Part shown: in pieces, positions 63,329-64,000 of the stretch
Layout: each line of letters begins with the position of its first letter
How positions within the stretch are numbered: the stretch's first letter is position 1
The notes under the pieces: model-generated
The model's database searches: none
What the model saw: only the letters and a program-made list of their open reading frames with translations
Told to the model about the DNA's origin: nothing
Position numbers and translations under genes: made by a program
From: Candidatus Amarolinea dominans
Lineage (GTDB): Bacteria; Chloroflexota; Anaerolineae; SSC4; Amarolineaceae
DNA: 64,000 nt
Assembly: GCA_016719785.1 (NCBI GenBank)
Contig: JADJYJ010000007.1
Span: 251,954-315,953 of the forward strand
Direction of reading: 5' to 3'

Positions 63329-63620
63329 TGAAAGAAAAAGAAGCGGTCGCATCGCACTGGCGGTTGCCTTCTGGGTGCTAGCCTCAATGGCTGCCGACCC
63401 GGCAGCCTTTGGCTGGCAGAGATGGCTCACCAGGCCGTGGACCATGCTGCCGGCCAAATCATCATCTCCACACAGGATGTCGGTCATCCGCCATCACCAA
63501 CCCGAAATGCGAACACCCAACCCGGTTACCTGGCATCCCTTCTCAACACACGGATACCTTCCGTTTACGAATCGAGCAGGGGGCTTTGACGCTCGATCCC
63601 AATTGGGTGTCTCGCTATAA
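63321..63620 (+). pseudogene. Gene start overlapping the K+ channel, then degraded
   Basis: ATG 63321 encodes MNDERKRSGRIALAVAFWVLASMAADP, a hydrophobic start overlapping the channel stop. After ~63400 no frame shows a coherent protein (WTMLPAKSSSPHRMSV..). Probably frameshifted; no family recognised. Confidence 0.35.
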
Positions 63621-63719
63621 TCCTTACAACACCGGACAAGCGAGAATGAAGAACCGACTTCACCTGTGGTTGCGAATGGCCGCGTCTTTTATACAACCAA
63701 CACTGTTTTTTCCGCTACA

Positions 63720-63740
63720 GACGCCGCCTAACGCGGCACG
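63720..63740 (+). other. Second attC-like core CGCCGCCTAACGCGGC
   Basis: A short inverted core like that at 55097, in a gap before the HNH gene. It is too short to prove an integron site. Confidence 0.25.
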
Positions 63741-63746
63741 CCCAAA

Positions 63747-64000
63747 TCAGCGATTACCTTTGGCCCGATTGTGGGGTGTGCAGAGCATCTGGCAGTTCAT
63801 GGCCGAACTTTCGCCGCCTTTGCTCCACGCGGAAACGTGGTCGGCATCCATTTCGTCGAACCGGTAAATCCGGCTCTTGTTCGCGTCATGACCCACCGCG
63901 CAGAGCCCGGACAGTTGGACTCGCCGCCAGCTCCGGCCGCTTGCGTCTGTTGAGCGTATGCGACGTGCTACCTTGTCATCGAACACCCGAACCGCCAACA
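63747..64000 (-). CDS. HNH endonuclease, partial (5' end beyond window)
   Basis: On the minus strand the frame entering at the right edge ends MDADHVSAWSKGGESSAMNCQMLCTPHNRAKGNR. This is the HNH motif (DH..W..GG..NCQ.LC..HN..KGNR). The stretch before it (VFDDKVARRIRSTDASG..LCAVGHDANKSRIYRF) fits an HNH N-part but lacks a clean CxxC. HNH enzymes occur in restriction systems, homing elements and prophages; none is visible alongside. The 5' end is cut off. Confidence 0.75.
   Translation of the reverse strand, partial: LAVRVFDDKVARRIRSTDASGRSWRRVQLSGLCAVGHDANKSRIYRFDEMDADHVSAWSKGGESSAMNCQMLCTPHNRAKGNR

Overview
This window looks like a chromosomal piece of a Chloroflexota bacterium, probably an Anaerolineae-like lineage. 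The reasons are a high GC content, several very similar MalT-like LuxR ATPase regulators, LysM plus L,D-transpeptidase cell-wall proteins, cohesin-type surface proteins, Pro/Thr-linked secreted proteins and a secreted protein ending in KVYLPLLLRNQ. The taxonomic placement is an inference from gene content; there is no rRNA here. The indel pattern and a 45-base G-rich run suggest a draft or metagenome assembly.

Left part (1-28.9 kb) is ordinary, well-preserved chromosome. It holds an ABC export-type operon (Yip1 protein, ATPase, CARDB-like secreted protein), a DnaB-like ATPase, a LysM/L,D-transpeptidase, TypA, and a six-gene minus-strand operon (6.9-12.8 kb) of two GCS2 carboxylate-amine ligases, two ATP-grasp enzymes, an esterase and a small protein, which looks like an uncharacterised amide- or peptide-forming pathway. 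A selenocysteine tRNA with its own promoter sits just upstream. Next come four cohesin-like surface proteins, two tiny Cys-plus-acidic-tail proteins, a DUF2161 nuclease-fold protein, a membrane-anchored Trm112-like protein, and a ChlI/ChlD-type chelatase locus in which the AAA and VWA frames are joined by an A AAA AAG slippery site. A plus-strand run then encodes an SH3 protein, LigA, an ornithine cyclodeaminase-like enzyme, a gamma carbonic anhydrase and a helical protein. A 74-bp dispersed repeat with 15-bp inverted ends occurs three times in gaps.

Right part (28.9-57 kb) is an accessory array. A unit is repeated about five times in different states of repair: a MalT-like LuxR regulator with a leaderless promoter, a small unknown GHL..DWF protein (often behind an exact-length 120-bp repeat), then exchangeable cargo. 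The cargo includes alpha/beta hydrolases, a metallo-beta-lactamase-fold protein, and DUF6326 and DUF4386-like membrane proteins. Some units are intact, others truncated, frameshifted or fused. Cargo of other kinds follows (C_GCAxxG redox protein, two CPBP proteases, a GNAT acetyltransferase), and a 976-residue SBBP beta-propeller protein is inserted on the opposite strand.

Far right (57-64 kb) is a graveyard or poorly sequenced segment. It contains a 0.4-kb duplication, a serine-recombinase remnant, a NarL-type two-component pair, a large conserved hypothetical gene and a K+ channel, all interrupted by single-base frameshifts although their protein motifs are well preserved, and a partial HNH endonuclease at the edge.
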